Shown here one piece after another: positions 22,596 through 31,493 of a stretch of DNA of 64,000 nucleotides (within the stretch, counting starts at the first letter, position 1; the number at the start of each line of letters is the position of its first letter). The notes under the pieces were generated by a model, which worked only from the letters and a program-made list of their open reading frames with translations, had not been told where the DNA came from and searched no databases. This stretch comes from Thermohalobaculum sediminis. Its GTDB lineage: Bacteria; Pseudomonadota; Alphaproteobacteria; Rhodobacterales; Rhodobacteraceae. Location of the stretch: the NCBI RefSeq assembly GCF_023487995.1, contig NZ_JAMFKN010000004.1, positions 186,001-250,000 on the forward strand. Reading direction: 5' to 3'. Position numbers and translations under genes: made by a program.

Positions 22596-24848
22596 TCATT
22601 CGCCCCTGATCTTGGCGAATTCCGTGGTCGTGCTGCGCGGCCCTGAGAAGCGAGGCGACGGATCGCGCGGCTGGAGCGAGCGGCCGCTGCCCAGCGTGAG
22701 CAGCTCGATCTCGATGCCAAACGTTGTCGACGCGAGCGCGTTCTCGGAGTTCGTGAAGCGGCGATTGACGAAAAGCCCCACCGCGCAGCATTCGTTCTGG
22801 TACAGGAGGCTGCCACCGACCTGCACGAATTCCTTCACTTCCAGATCGCGCTGCACATAGCCGCGCGCGCGCCACTCGGGGGTAAGCTGGACACCGACGA
22901 ACCCCGCGACTTCCTCGCGATCGTCCGGCGTTCCGGAGGCGGGGTCCGCCCTCAGGAACGCATAGCGCGCCGACACCGAGTGCCCCAAGTAGGACAAGTT
23001 CGCCGAGAGCTCGTTGCGGTTGACGTCCAGGTCGTCATCGACGCGCAGCCTCTGCCGCAAGGTGAAGGCGCTGCCGAACGACATCGACCACGCCCCGACC
23101 CAGTCCGACCGCAGGCCGTCGAGGCCAGTCCCGGCGTCGAACTCGTCGGCCTCTTCGAACCGGAGGATGCGTCCGAGGGTGGCATCGACGCGCACGCCGT
23201 CGTCGACGATCCGCTCGTATCGCAGCCCCAGCGTCGCGCGCGAGCCCTCCTCGAAGCCGTCGATGCCCGAGAAGCGGCTGGTGTCGAACAGGTTGGTCTC
23301 GTCGAATTCGGTCTGCTGGCTGTCCTCGTTCACGTATTTGGCGTCGTTGAGACCGGTCGGGGCGACGACGATCTGGGCGATCGGCTCGACGATATGGGCG
23401 CTGCCGCCGTCGGCTTCTTCCCAGATCAGCGGGTAGCGCGCCTCGGCGCCGATCAGCGGCGCGAGGCGGACCGAAGTCTCGTCGCCCACGGTGGGATCGT
23501 CGTTGACCACGAACAGGTCGCCCCGGACCTCGGCAAACCCTCGCAGCGCCAGGCCCACGGGCAGGATCTCCTCGCGTGCCCAGTCGGCGCCGACCGATAG
23601 GCGCGTGACGTCCCGTCCGTTGTTGCGGAACAGGGTCTGGGTGTCGGCGAAGAAGCCGACCTCGCCGCCCAGATAGGGGTCGGGGTATTCCTTTCGCGCC
23701 TCGACCCGCGGCAGGACGCGCGGGATCTGGCCTGCCGGGTCGTTGTCGCGCAGTGACTGGAAATAGATGCCCGAGAGGTCGTAGAAGCCCGAATTCCAGT
23801 AGTTCCGCACGAACGCCTCGCTGGTCAGCGTGTCGTCGTCGCTGAAGTCGAATCGGCGCAGATAGGCGTCGTCGGAGGTCGTCCGCACGTCCCAACCCCA
23901 GCGCGCGCCTTGGTCGAGCCAGTCCGCCCGGAAGATCCCGCGGGTGTCGACGTGACCCTGAAAGCCGGCATCTCCCGTGTAGTCGGTATGTGTCAGGCTG
24001 CCCGAGAAGAGCATCGAGCCCTGCTCGAACGCCCGGCGATACTCGAACTCACCGATGGCGCCGTCTTTCGTGGTGAGGAAGGGGGTGAGGGTCATGTCCG
24101 ACTGTTCGTCGATCACGACGTAATACGGCAGCTTCGCGCCGAAGCCGTAGTTCCCCGATTGCCTGAACGAAGGCATGAGGAAGCCCGACGCGCGCTCGAC
24201 GGTCGGATCGGGGTGCTGAAAGTATGGAAGCCAGGCGACCGGCACGCCGAACAGGTCGAAGGTTGCGTTCTCGTAGTGGATGGTCTTCTCGACCTCGTCG
24301 TGGATGATCCTGCGCGCCCGGATCCGCCACAGCGGCGTCGGGTCCTCCTCGCAGACGTCGCAGGGGCTGTAGACCGCCTTCGAGAGGGTGTTGTAGCGCT
24401 CCTCGATCCGGCGTGCCTCGACCGCCGAGAGGCGCACCCGCTCGCCCAGCACCGCGCGGGCGCCGCGCACCAGGCCGTCGCGCAGGTTGGCATCGAGATC
24501 GGCGAGATCGGCATAGACCGTTGCGCCCGTGGGGTCGCGCAGGATGATGTTGCCGGTCGCCTCGATCCGCTCGGCCCGGCTGTCGTAAATGAGCTCGTCG
24601 GCGGTCAGCGTGCGCTCCCCATAGAACACCTCGACATTGCCGCGCGCGATCACGCGGCCAGTGTTGGCGTCGTATTCCACCGCGTCGGCGATCAGCGCGA
24701 CCGGCAGGTCGCGCTCGATCGCCACATCTCCGAGCGCAGCGATCGGGGATTGCGCCAGCGCCGGAACATGGCCGGCACCCGTCGCCGTGCAGATGGCAAT
24801 GCCTGCCGCGGCGAGGCTGCTCATTCGGCGCGTCATCGGCATACCCAT
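22596..24848 (-). CDS. lptD: LPS-assembly protein LptD
   Basis: Outer-membrane beta-barrel that, with lipoprotein LptE, inserts LPS into the outer leaflet. The 750-residue product has a signal peptide (about 1-30, ending PALAQS), an OstA/LptA-like N-terminal jellyroll (about 45-150: VALIADAVEYDANTGRVIAR, GNVEVFYGERTLTADELIYD), and a barrel domain with FGVPVAWLPYFQHPDPTVER. Two Cys near 160-163 (CDVC) and two near 686 (NECCAVG) fit the conserved inter-domain disulfides. The gene follows lptG on the same strand after 42 bp. The usual downstream partner surA is displaced by the polysaccharide island. Confidence 0.93.
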   Translation of the reverse strand: MGMPMTRRMSSLAAAGIAICTATGAGHVPALAQSPIAALGDVAIERDLPVALIADAVEYDANTGRVIARGNVEVFYGERTLTADELIYDSRAERIEATGNIILRDPTGATVYADLADLDANLRDGLVRGARAVLGERVRLSAVEARRIEERYNTLSKAVYSPCDVCEEDPTPLWRIRARRIIHDEVEKTIHYENATFDLFGVPVAWLPYFQHPDPTVERASGFLMPSFRQSGNYGFGAKLPYYVVIDEQSDMTLTPFLTTKDGAIGEFEYRRAFEQGSMLFSGSLTHTDYTGDAGFQGHVDTRGIFRADWLDQGARWGWDVRTTSDDAYLRRFDFSDDDTLTSEAFVRNYWNSGFYDLSGIYFQSLRDNDPAGQIPRVLPRVEARKEYPDPYLGGEVGFFADTQTLFRNNGRDVTRLSVGADWAREEILPVGLALRGFAEVRGDLFVVNDDPTVGDETSVRLAPLIGAEARYPLIWEEADGGSAHIVEPIAQIVVAPTGLNDAKYVNEDSQQTEFDETNLFDTSRFSGIDGFEEGSRATLGLRYERIVDDGVRVDATLGRILRFEEADEFDAGTGLDGLRSDWVGAWSMSFGSAFTLRQRLRVDDDLDVNRNELSANLSYLGHSVSARYAFLRADPASGTPDDREEVAGFVGVQLTPEWRARGYVQRDLEVKEFVQVGGSLLYQNECCAVGLFVNRRFTNSENALASTTFGIEIELLTLGSGRSLQPRDPSPRFSGPRSTTTEFAKIRGE

Positions 24849-24890
24849 CCCCCCGGATTCTGCGGCGGCCGCGCCGGGCCGCGCCCCCTT

Positions 24891-26018
24891 TTAGCCATCC
24901 TCGAAATGCAACAGCAAGCTGAGAGCGAGCAGCATCGCGGATGCCGGCGGGGCCCAGGCTGCGAGCGTGACCGGCACCACGCCCGATGCGCCCAACGCGC
25001 GGGCGATGTCGGACAGGAAGAAGTAGCCGAACCCCGCGATGACGCAGCCCAGTGCCATCATCCCGAGGCCGCCGAAGCGCACATGCCGCATCGAGAACGC
25101 GGCGCCCACCAGCACCATCGCGACGAAGGCCACCGGCACCGCGAGCAGCACGTGCCAGTGCAGCCGGTGCCGTGCCGAGGAGAAGCCCGAATCCTCGAGC
25201 ACGGCAATGAACTCGGGCAGCTTCCAGAAGCTGATCGTCTCGGGCGGCGCGAAGCTTTCCTGGATGCGCTCGGTCGTGAGGTCGGTGGGGATTGTCATCT
25301 CGTCGGTCACGACGGCCACGGTCTCGCGCTGCATTGTCTGGGTGTCGTCGATCGCGCCATCGGTCCCGAAATCCCAGCGATGCACGCCCGAGAGGCGCCA
25401 GACACGGTCCCCCAGCGCCGCCGAACGCGCGTCGATCCGCCGGATCAGCCGGTCGGAGGTGTCGAACTGGAAGATCGAGACGTCCCACAGCCGGTCGACC
25501 GGGCCCGAGGCGCGGGCGGCATTGATCACCGTCTGCCCAACCTGGTCGCCCTGCCGCAGCCAGAGCCCGTCGGCCGAGACCGACAGCGACGAGGACGAAC
25601 GGCCGAAGAACCGCTCCTCGAGCTGCATGAAGCGCCCCGCCAGCGCCGAGGCAACCGGGTTGTAGACCGCGAACGACAGGACCCCCAGCATCACGCCCGC
25701 CGTAACCACCGGCGCGAGGATCACCCACACCGACACGCCCGCGCCGCGCATCACGACGAGCTCGGAGCTGCGCGCGAGCCAGGCGAAGCAGGCCATCGAC
25801 GCCAGAAGCACCGTGAAGGGCGCGGCGGTGATGGTGATCGCGGGCGCCCGCATCGCCGCCATCATCACCAGGTCGGCGAAGCTCGCGCTGCCCGCCCGGT
25901 TCGCCCGCATCAGCTCGACCAGATCGACGATCGCCACGAGCGCGAAGACCGCGAGGAACGCCGCGAGCGCGATGCCGAGGAAGCGCCGCAGGATATAGAG
26001 CGAGAGGGTCTGGCTCAT
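24891..26018 (-). CDS. lptG: LPS export ABC transporter permease LptG
   Basis: Inner-membrane permease of the LptB2FG complex that pulls LPS out of the inner membrane. The 375 residues have the YjgP/YjgQ layout: two or three N-terminal helices (LYILRRFLGIALAAFLAVFA), a periplasmic jellyroll at about 130-270, and three C-terminal helices. Conserved elements include ELVVMRGAGVSVW and VFVAMVLVGAAFS-like membrane segments. The call LptG rather than LptF rests on position next to lptD and on the preceding paralogue. Its ATG overlaps the lptF stop (ATGA). Confidence 0.88.
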   Translation of the reverse strand: MSQTLSLYILRRFLGIALAAFLAVFALVAIVDLVELMRANRAGSASFADLVMMAAMRAPAITITAAPFTVLLASMACFAWLARSSELVVMRGAGVSVWVILAPVVTAGVMLGVLSFAVYNPVASALAGRFMQLEERFFGRSSSSLSVSADGLWLRQGDQVGQTVINAARASGPVDRLWDVSIFQFDTSDRLIRRIDARSAALGDRVWRLSGVHRWDFGTDGAIDDTQTMQRETVAVVTDEMTIPTDLTTERIQESFAPPETISFWKLPEFIAVLEDSGFSSARHRLHWHVLLAVPVAFVAMVLVGAAFSMRHVRFGGLGMMALGCVIAGFGYFFLSDIARALGASGVVPVTLAAWAPPASAMLLALSLLLHFEDG

Positions 26019-27163
26019 CGGCGGCTCCTTGCCGCGAGGCCGGTTGACTGGGCGGCCTGCAATTCGGCCCCAGGCATCCGCGCGCCGTGCCGCGACATCA
26101 ACCAGATCGCAGCCGCGATGCCGGCGAGCGGCGGCAGGTAGAGCAGGGGCCAGAACGCCGCCTGGGCCGCGACCATGCTCTTGATCGCGAGGCCGCTGAC
26201 CCGCAGCAGCAGCGCGAGCCCCACCGCCACGACGACGCGGCGGCTGAAGCCGCGCCGGCGGAAGCCCGCGACCACGACGACCGCGACCGCGAGCAGCATC
26301 AGCGCCGGCACGTAGAGGGGCGAGGATAGCGCCTCGTGCCCCTCGGCCCGGAACTCGCCGAGCGTGCGTCCCCCGGTCTCGTCGGCGCCGATGGTCAGCA
26401 GGCGGCCGACATAGAGCTCGCTCGGCTTGCGGTCGCGTTCGGGGCCAGTGTCGGTGAATTGCGACAGGTCATAGCCGAACTGGCTGAAGCGCAGGACCGA
26501 GAGGGCCTCCTCGGTCCCCTCGCGCGCGATCTGTGCGACGCCGTCGAACATCACCAGCCGCAGCCCCGACCCGTGGTCCAGCAGCACCGCCCGCTCGGCC
26601 GTGTAGGTCGCGATCTGCGAGGGGTCGCGTTTGTCGTGGACGAACACGCCCAGAAGCTCGCCGCGCCGGCCGATCTGGCGGATGTAGACGGTGACGCCGC
26701 GCGAGGGTGTCAGGAACGCGCCCTCGCGGATGAAGGCGGCGGCAACGTCGCCCCGCACCTGGCTGATGCGGTCGCGCAGCTCACCTTGGGTCGCGGGGAC
26801 CAGCCACAGCGTGATCGCCGCGGCCACCACCATCAGCGCGCCCGACGCGATCGCCACGGGACGCAGCAAGCGCAGCCGCGAGACGCCGGCGGCGCACATC
26901 ACGACAAGCTCGCTCTCGGCGTCGAGCCGGTTGATCGCGTAGAGCGTCGCGGCGAACGCCGCCACCGGTAGCACGATGGTCATCACCCGGGGCAGCAGCA
27001 GCGCGGTGAACTCGAGGAACACCAAGCCCGACTGGCCGTTGTTCACCACCGTGTCGATCACCCTGAGCGACTGGCTCAGCCAGATCACGCCGGTGAAGAC
27101 CAGCACGAAGAACAGGAACGGGCCGATCATCTGGCGGATGATGTAGGTGTCGAGGCGCGCCAC
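26015..27163 (-). CDS. lptF: LPS export ABC transporter permease LptF
   Basis: Second permease of LptB2FG, 382 residues with the same topology as LptG: N-terminal helices starting IIRQMIGPFLFFVLVFTGV, ESELVVMCAAGVSRLRLLRP coupling-helix region, a periplasmic domain at about 130-270 and C-terminal helices. First gene of the lptF-lptG-lptD run; the promoter must lie in the 186 bp shared with divergent pepA. Confidence 0.88.
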   Translation of the reverse strand: MARLDTYIIRQMIGPFLFFVLVFTGVIWLSQSLRVIDTVVNNGQSGLVFLEFTALLLPRVMTIVLPVAAFAATLYAINRLDAESELVVMCAAGVSRLRLLRPVAIASGALMVVAAAITLWLVPATQGELRDRISQVRGDVAAAFIREGAFLTPSRGVTVYIRQIGRRGELLGVFVHDKRDPSQIATYTAERAVLLDHGSGLRLVMFDGVAQIAREGTEEALSVLRFSQFGYDLSQFTDTGPERDRKPSELYVGRLLTIGADETGGRTLGEFRAEGHEALSSPLYVPALMLLAVAVVVVAGFRRRGFSRRVVVAVGLALLLRVSGLAIKSMVAAQAAFWPLLYLPPLAGIAAAIWLMSRHGARMPGAELQAAQSTGLAARSRR

Positions 27164-27349
27164 GCGGTCGGGCTCCGGTCAGGTCTGTTCGGGTCGCGCG
27201 GATCATGGTGCGCGGACCCCCGCAGGGCAAGGACGAATGGCGTCCGCGCCGCTCATGCGAAGCGCCGCGCGGCGGTGCCGCACCCTCTGGTCAGAGCCGG
27301 CGCGACAGGCTAGGTCTGGTCGCGAGGCAGACCCCGAGGAGTTCCCATC

Positions 27350-28840
27350 ATGACCACGACGCCCCCCGCCATCCGCTTCGCGCCCGAGGCCGATGCCGAT
27401 CTCGCCGCAGCCGAGGGCACGGTCGTCGTTTTCGTCGATGGCGAGGGCGCGCTCGCGCCGGGCGCGGTGCGGCTCGACAAGGCGATGGGCGGGGCCCTCG
27501 CGCGCGCCATCGAAGACGAGGACTTCAAGGCCAAGGCCGGCATGGCGGTAACCTTCGCCTATCCCGGCGGCGTGGCCGCGCGTGCGGTGATCCTGGCCTC
27601 GCTGGGGGGCGAGCCGGGCGGACAGTCCGCCCGCAAGACCGGTGGCGCCATCGCCAAGGCGCTGTCAAAGGGGGCGGTGACGATCGCCACGGGCGGCATC
27701 GCGGACGACGCCGTGGTCGCGGACCTGGTGCTAGCGGTGGCGCTGCGCCTCTACGACTTCCGCGAATACAAGACCGCGAGCGACGACGACGCCCCCAAGG
27801 CGCCGCGCGAGATCACCGTGCTGGCCGACCGGCCCGAGACTCTTGCGCGCCTGTCAGCGCCCCACGCGGCGCTGGCGGAGGGGATCTATTTCACCCGCGA
27901 CCTGGTGAACGAGCCCGCGAACCGGCTGACCACCGACGAGTTCGCGGCGCGGCTCGCGGCGATGCAGGGGCTGGGGCTCGAGGTCGAAATCCTCGGCGAG
28001 GACGAGCTCGAGAAGATCGGCGCGCGGGCGCTGCTCGCCGTGGGGCAGGGCTCGGCGTCCGAGTCGAAGATCGTCGTGATGAAATGGCAGGGCGGTGCGG
28101 CCGACGAGGCGCCGCTCGCTCTGGTCGGCAAGGGTGTCGTGTTCGACACCGGTGGCATCTCGCTCAAGCCCGCCGCGGGCATGGAGGAAATGACGATGGA
28201 CATGGGCGGCGCAGGCGTCGTTGCAGGCGTCATGCGCACGCTGGCACTGCGCAAGGCCAAGGCCAATGTCGTCGGCGTCGTCGGTCTCGTCGAGAACATG
28301 CCCGACGGCCTCGCCCAGCGGCCCGGCGACATCGTCAAGTCGATGAAGGGCGACACCATCGAGGTGATCAACACCGACGCCGAGGGCCGCCTCGTGCTGG
28401 CCGACGCGCTCTGGTACACGCAGGAGACCTTCCAGCCCAAGGGCGTGATCGACCTCGCGACGCTGACGGGGGCCATCATCATCGCGCTTGGCCACCATCG
28501 GGCGGGCTGGTATTCGAACGACGACGGCTTCGCCTCGGCCTTCGCCGCTGCCTGCGAGGCCACCGGCGACGACGCCTGGCGGATGCCGCTGGGCAAGCCC
28601 TATGCCGAGCAGATCAAGTCGCGCAAGGCGGACGTCAAGAACACCGGCGGGCGCCCCGCAGGGTCGGTGACGGCGGCCGAGTTCCTCGCGCGATTCATCA
28701 AGGACGGCATGCCCTGGATCCATATCGACATCGCCGGCGTGGCCGAGACGTCGAGCGGGACCCACCTCGCGCCCAAGGGCGCGACCGGCTGGGGGGTGGC
28801 AGCGCTCGACGCCCTGATCCGCGCCGAGCACGAGGGCTGA
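27350..28840 (+). CDS. pepA: Leucyl aminopeptidase (M17 family)
   Basis: Cytosolic two-metal aminopeptidase releasing N-terminal residues. The 496-residue protein has the N-terminal macro-like domain (1-170) and the catalytic domain with KGVVFDTGGISLKPAAGME (metal-binding Lys and Asp, about residues 262-280), MDMGGAGVV and the M17 signature NTDAEGRLVLADAL near 340. Length and motifs are standard. The ATG follows GAGGAGTT. It diverges from the lpt operon and is followed closely by holC, an order common in this group. Confidence 0.92.
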   Translation: MTTTPPAIRFAPEADADLAAAEGTVVVFVDGEGALAPGAVRLDKAMGGALARAIEDEDFKAKAGMAVTFAYPGGVAARAVILASLGGEPGGQSARKTGGAIAKALSKGAVTIATGGIADDAVVADLVLAVALRLYDFREYKTASDDDAPKAPREITVLADRPETLARLSAPHAALAEGIYFTRDLVNEPANRLTTDEFAARLAAMQGLGLEVEILGEDELEKIGARALLAVGQGSASESKIVVMKWQGGAADEAPLALVGKGVVFDTGGISLKPAAGMEEMTMDMGGAGVVAGVMRTLALRKAKANVVGVVGLVENMPDGLAQRPGDIVKSMKGDTIEVINTDAEGRLVLADALWYTQETFQPKGVIDLATLTGAIIIALGHHRAGWYSNDDGFASAFAAACEATGDDAWRMPLGKPYAEQIKSRKADVKNTGGRPAGSVTAAEFLARFIKDGMPWIHIDIAGVAETSSGTHLAPKGATGWGVAALDALIRAEHEG

Positions 28841-28848
28841 GGGGCCGC

Positions 28849-29316
28849 GTGGCTGAGGTCCGCTTCTACCACCTGACCGAGCAGCCGCTCGACGCGGCGC
28901 TGCCGGTGATGCTGGAACGTTGTCTCGAGCGCGGCTGGCGGGCGGTGGTGCGCGGCACGCTGCCCGAGCGGATCGAATCGCTCGACACCCGGCTCTGGAC
29001 CTGGCGCGACGACGGCTTCCTGCCGCATGGCCGGGACGGCGACCCGATGGCGGAGCGCCAGCCGGTCTGGCTCACCTGCGGCCCGGCCATCCCGAATGGC
29101 GCCGTGGCGTTGTTCCTGATCGACGGGGCCGAGGCGCCCGCCGACGAGATGGCCGCGCTGGAAAGCGTCGCCGTGCTGTTCGACGGCCACGACCCCGGGG
29201 CCGTGGACCGCGCCCGGGCGCAGTGGAAGGCAGTCACCGGCGCGGGCCTCGCCGCAGTCTACTGGGCGCAGGAGAGCGGCGGGCGCTGGGTGCGCAAGGC
29301 CGCCTCGGGCGGTTGA
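28849..29316 (+). CDS. holC: DNA polymerase III chi subunit
   Basis: Clamp-loader accessory protein that links the loader to SSB. The 155-residue product begins VRFYHLTEQPLDAALPVML and contains WRAVVRGTLPERIESLD, LWTWRDDGFLPHG and PVWLTCGPAIPNGA, all typical HolC segments. The GTG start at 28849 lies 8 bp after the pepA stop with GAGGGG ahead of it. pepA-holC linkage is widespread in proteobacteria. Confidence 0.9.
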   Translation: MAEVRFYHLTEQPLDAALPVMLERCLERGWRAVVRGTLPERIESLDTRLWTWRDDGFLPHGRDGDPMAERQPVWLTCGPAIPNGAVALFLIDGAEAPADEMAALESVAVLFDGHDPGAVDRARAQWKAVTGAGLAAVYWAQESGGRWVRKAASGG

Positions 29317-29326
29317 ACCTTGCCCG

Positions 29327-29650
29327 TCAGCAGCCGATCTCGCAGGCGCCGAGGCTTCGGATATAGGCCGAGATCTCGTCCACCGCCCGCGCCGAGATGT
29401 CCATCTGCGGCATCGGCGGATGCGGCTCGGCGATCCATGCCCTCAGCCCCTCGTCCGAGCGCTGGCGGGCAAGCGTCGCGAAGGCGGGGCCCGCGTCGCC
29501 GCCCGGGGCGTCGGCGCCGACCAGATGGCAGTCGGAGCACCAGCGGACCGCAAGCTCGCGTCCGCGACCGATGTCGGGCTCCTGCGCCATCGCGGGCGCT
29601 CCGGCAGCAAGGGCGAGCAGGCAGGCGATGTGGTGCGTGACGAGTCTCAT
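29327..29650 (-). CDS. Small periplasmic cytochrome c (single haem)
   Basis: A 107-residue secreted electron carrier: signal peptide 1-22 ending APAMAQ, haem attachment CSDCH near residue 38, and a candidate axial Met in PHPPMPQMD near 79. The C-terminus carries two more Cys (GACEIGC), unusual for this size class. Its ATG overlaps the stop of the upstream cytochrome gene, so both are co-translated. Physiological partner unknown. Confidence 0.82.
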   Translation of the reverse strand: MRLVTHHIACLLALAAGAPAMAQEPDIGRGRELAVRWCSDCHLVGADAPGGDAGPAFATLARQRSDEGLRAWIAEPHPPMPQMDISARAVDEISAYIRSLGACEIGC

Positions 29651-30105
29651 TCCGCCTTCTCCAGCAATTCGTAGCCCTCGAGCGTCCAGCCGCGCATGAT
29701 CTCGGGGATCTCGGCCTCGGTGAACCTGCGCTGAATCTCATGGTTCTCGGCGAAGGCCGCGAGATCGGCGATGTCGTTCGCCGTGAGGTCGATCTGGTAG
29801 CCGAACTCGAGCGCCTGCAACTCGATCATCATGGGCGCGCCCCGCCACATCCGGGCGGCGAAGTCGAGCGGGTCGAACACCCCCGCGGGCTCGCTGGCAT
29901 CGAGCGCAGGCCCCGCCTTGCCGCCGACGCCGTTGACGGCGTGGCAGACCACGCAGCCCTTGGCGACGAAGATGATCCGGCCGCGCTCGGCATCGGGCAC
30001 GGGAATGCTCATGGCGCGGGCTGGCTGGACGCCCTCGGCGGCGGCTTGGAGGGCGGGCAGCAACGTCGCGGCGAGAGCAAGGAAAAGGGCGGGCCTCAGG
30101 CGCAT
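29647..30105 (-). CDS. Periplasmic cytochrome c (single haem)
   Basis: A 152-residue secreted cytochrome with a signal peptide (1-23, ending QAAAEG), a class I haem site CVVCH near residue 54 followed by NGVGGKAGPALD, and a candidate axial Met in RMWRGAPMMIE near 90. The helix ITANDIADLAAFAE-type region follows. It is coupled to the smaller cytochrome by ATGA. The pair could pass electrons to an oxidase or a periplasmic dehydrogenase, but no redox enzyme gene is adjacent. Confidence 0.82.
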   Translation of the reverse strand: MRLRPALFLALAATLLPALQAAAEGVQPARAMSIPVPDAERGRIIFVAKGCVVCHAVNGVGGKAGPALDASEPAGVFDPLDFAARMWRGAPMMIELQALEFGYQIDLTANDIADLAAFAENHEIQRRFTEAEIPEIMRGWTLEGYELLEKAE

Positions 30106-30276
30106 GGCGGTCTCCGTCTGGGGTGGCTTCAGAGCAGGATTGCCGCGATCCGCGGGGCCGGGCCATGATTCACGTCAAGGCCCGCCGCGAGAATTTCGCG
30201 CCCGGAGATACGCCCGACCCGCGGGCTGCCGCACCGGGGCTTTGCGGCGGCGGGCGGGCGCGCTATCCCTGAGGCA

Positions 30277-31047
30277 ATGACCCATCTCGCGCATCTCGCC
30301 CGTTTCGACCTGACCGGCCGCACCGCGCTCGTGACCGGCGCGGGGCGCGGGCTCGGCTTCGAGATCGCCCGCGCGCTGGCCGAGGCGGGCGCCCATGTCT
30401 GGCTGAACGGCCGCGATGCGGGGCGGCTGGAGGGGCGCGTCGAGGTGCTGGCGGGCGAGGGGCTGTCGGCAGCCGCGGCACCGTTCGACGTGACCGACCA
30501 TGCCGCGGCCGCGCGCTGGTTCGAGATGGCGCATTCGGCGCCGGACATTCTCGTCAACAACGCGACCCTGCGCGACCGCCGGCCGACGCCCGAGCTTTCG
30601 CCCGAGGATGTCGACCGGCTGGTCGCCGTGAACGCCACCGCCGCCTATGCGCTGACCCGCCTCGCCGTGCCCGGCATGATCCGGTCGGGTGGCGGTGTGG
30701 TGCTCAACATCGCCTCGATCGCGGGGCCGCTCGCGGGGGGCGGCGATCCCGGCTACACGCTGGCCAAGGGCGCGCTGACCGCGCTCACCCGCAGCCATGC
30801 GGTCGAGTTCGCGGCCCAGGGCATCCGGGTCAACGCCATCGCGCCCGGCTTCTTCGCGACCGAGGCGAACGAGGCATGGGTCGGCAATGCCACGGTCGGC
30901 GACTATCTCGCCACCCGCTCGCCGATGCGCCGCTGGGGCCGGTCCGAGGAGATCGCGGCGGCCGCGGTGTTCCTGTGCGCGCCGGGGGCGAGCTATGTCA
31001 CGGGCCATGTGCTCACGGTCGATGGCGGCATGTCGGTGAAGATGTGA
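30277..31047 (+). CDS. SDR-family oxidoreductase
   Basis: A 256-residue classical short-chain dehydrogenase with the cofactor motif TALVTGAGRGLGFEIA (about residues 15-30), NNA near 90, catalytic Ser in NIASIAGPLAGGG and YTLAK near 160, then VNAIAPGFFATEAN and the C-terminal GHVLTVDGGMSVKM. Resembles 3-oxoacyl-ACP reductase and gluconate 5-dehydrogenase relatives. Its stop overlaps the start of a MaoC-type dehydratase gene, so a two-step conversion of an acyl thioester is plausible; the substrate is unknown. Confidence 0.82.
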   Translation: MTHLAHLARFDLTGRTALVTGAGRGLGFEIARALAEAGAHVWLNGRDAGRLEGRVEVLAGEGLSAAAAPFDVTDHAAAARWFEMAHSAPDILVNNATLRDRRPTPELSPEDVDRLVAVNATAAYALTRLAVPGMIRSGGGVVLNIASIAGPLAGGGDPGYTLAKGALTALTRSHAVEFAAQGIRVNAIAPGFFATEANEAWVGNATVGDYLATRSPMRRWGRSEEIAAAAVFLCAPGASYVTGHVLTVDGGMSVKM

Positions 31048-31493
31048 GACTTATCGGGTTCGACGAGATCGCGGGGCTGGTCGGGCAGGAAATCTGCCTC
31101 TCGGGCTGGCTGACCGTCGATCAGGCGATGATCGACGCCTTCGCGGCGGCGACGGGCGACCACCAGTGGATCCATGTCGACGTCGCGCGCGCGACCGCCG
31201 AGATCGGCGGCACCATCGCGCATGGCTACCTCACCCTCTCGCTGATCCCGCGGCTGGCCGAATCGCGCTGGCGGCTGCGGGGCGAGGGGCGGCGGATCAA
31301 CTACGGGCTCGACCGGCTGCGCTTCGTCACGCCCGTCCCCGCGGGCGCGCGGGTGCGGCTGCGCCAGACGCTCGCGTCGGTCGAGCCGGCGGGCGAGGGG
31401 CTGCGCCTCGGCATCGACAGCGTGATGGAGCTGGAAGGCGCCTCGCGCCCCGCCTTCGTCGCGCGCAACGTGCTGCTGGTCTATCCCGCCTGA
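31044..31493 (+). CDS. MaoC-like (R)-specific enoyl hydratase/dehydratase
   Basis: A 149-residue hot-dog-fold enzyme. The hydratase motif AAATGDHQWIHVDVARA (about residues 33-49) with the catalytic Asp and His, and GTIAHGYLTLSL, match MaoC/PhaJ proteins acting on enoyl-CoA. The GTG at 31044 overlaps the SDR stop (GTGA). The last 13 bases overlap the 3' end of convergent modC. Confidence 0.85.
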   Translation: MRLIGFDEIAGLVGQEICLSGWLTVDQAMIDAFAAATGDHQWIHVDVARATAEIGGTIAHGYLTLSLIPRLAESRWRLRGEGRRINYGLDRLRFVTPVPAGARVRLRQTLASVEPAGEGLRLGIDSVMELEGASRPAFVARNVLLVYPA

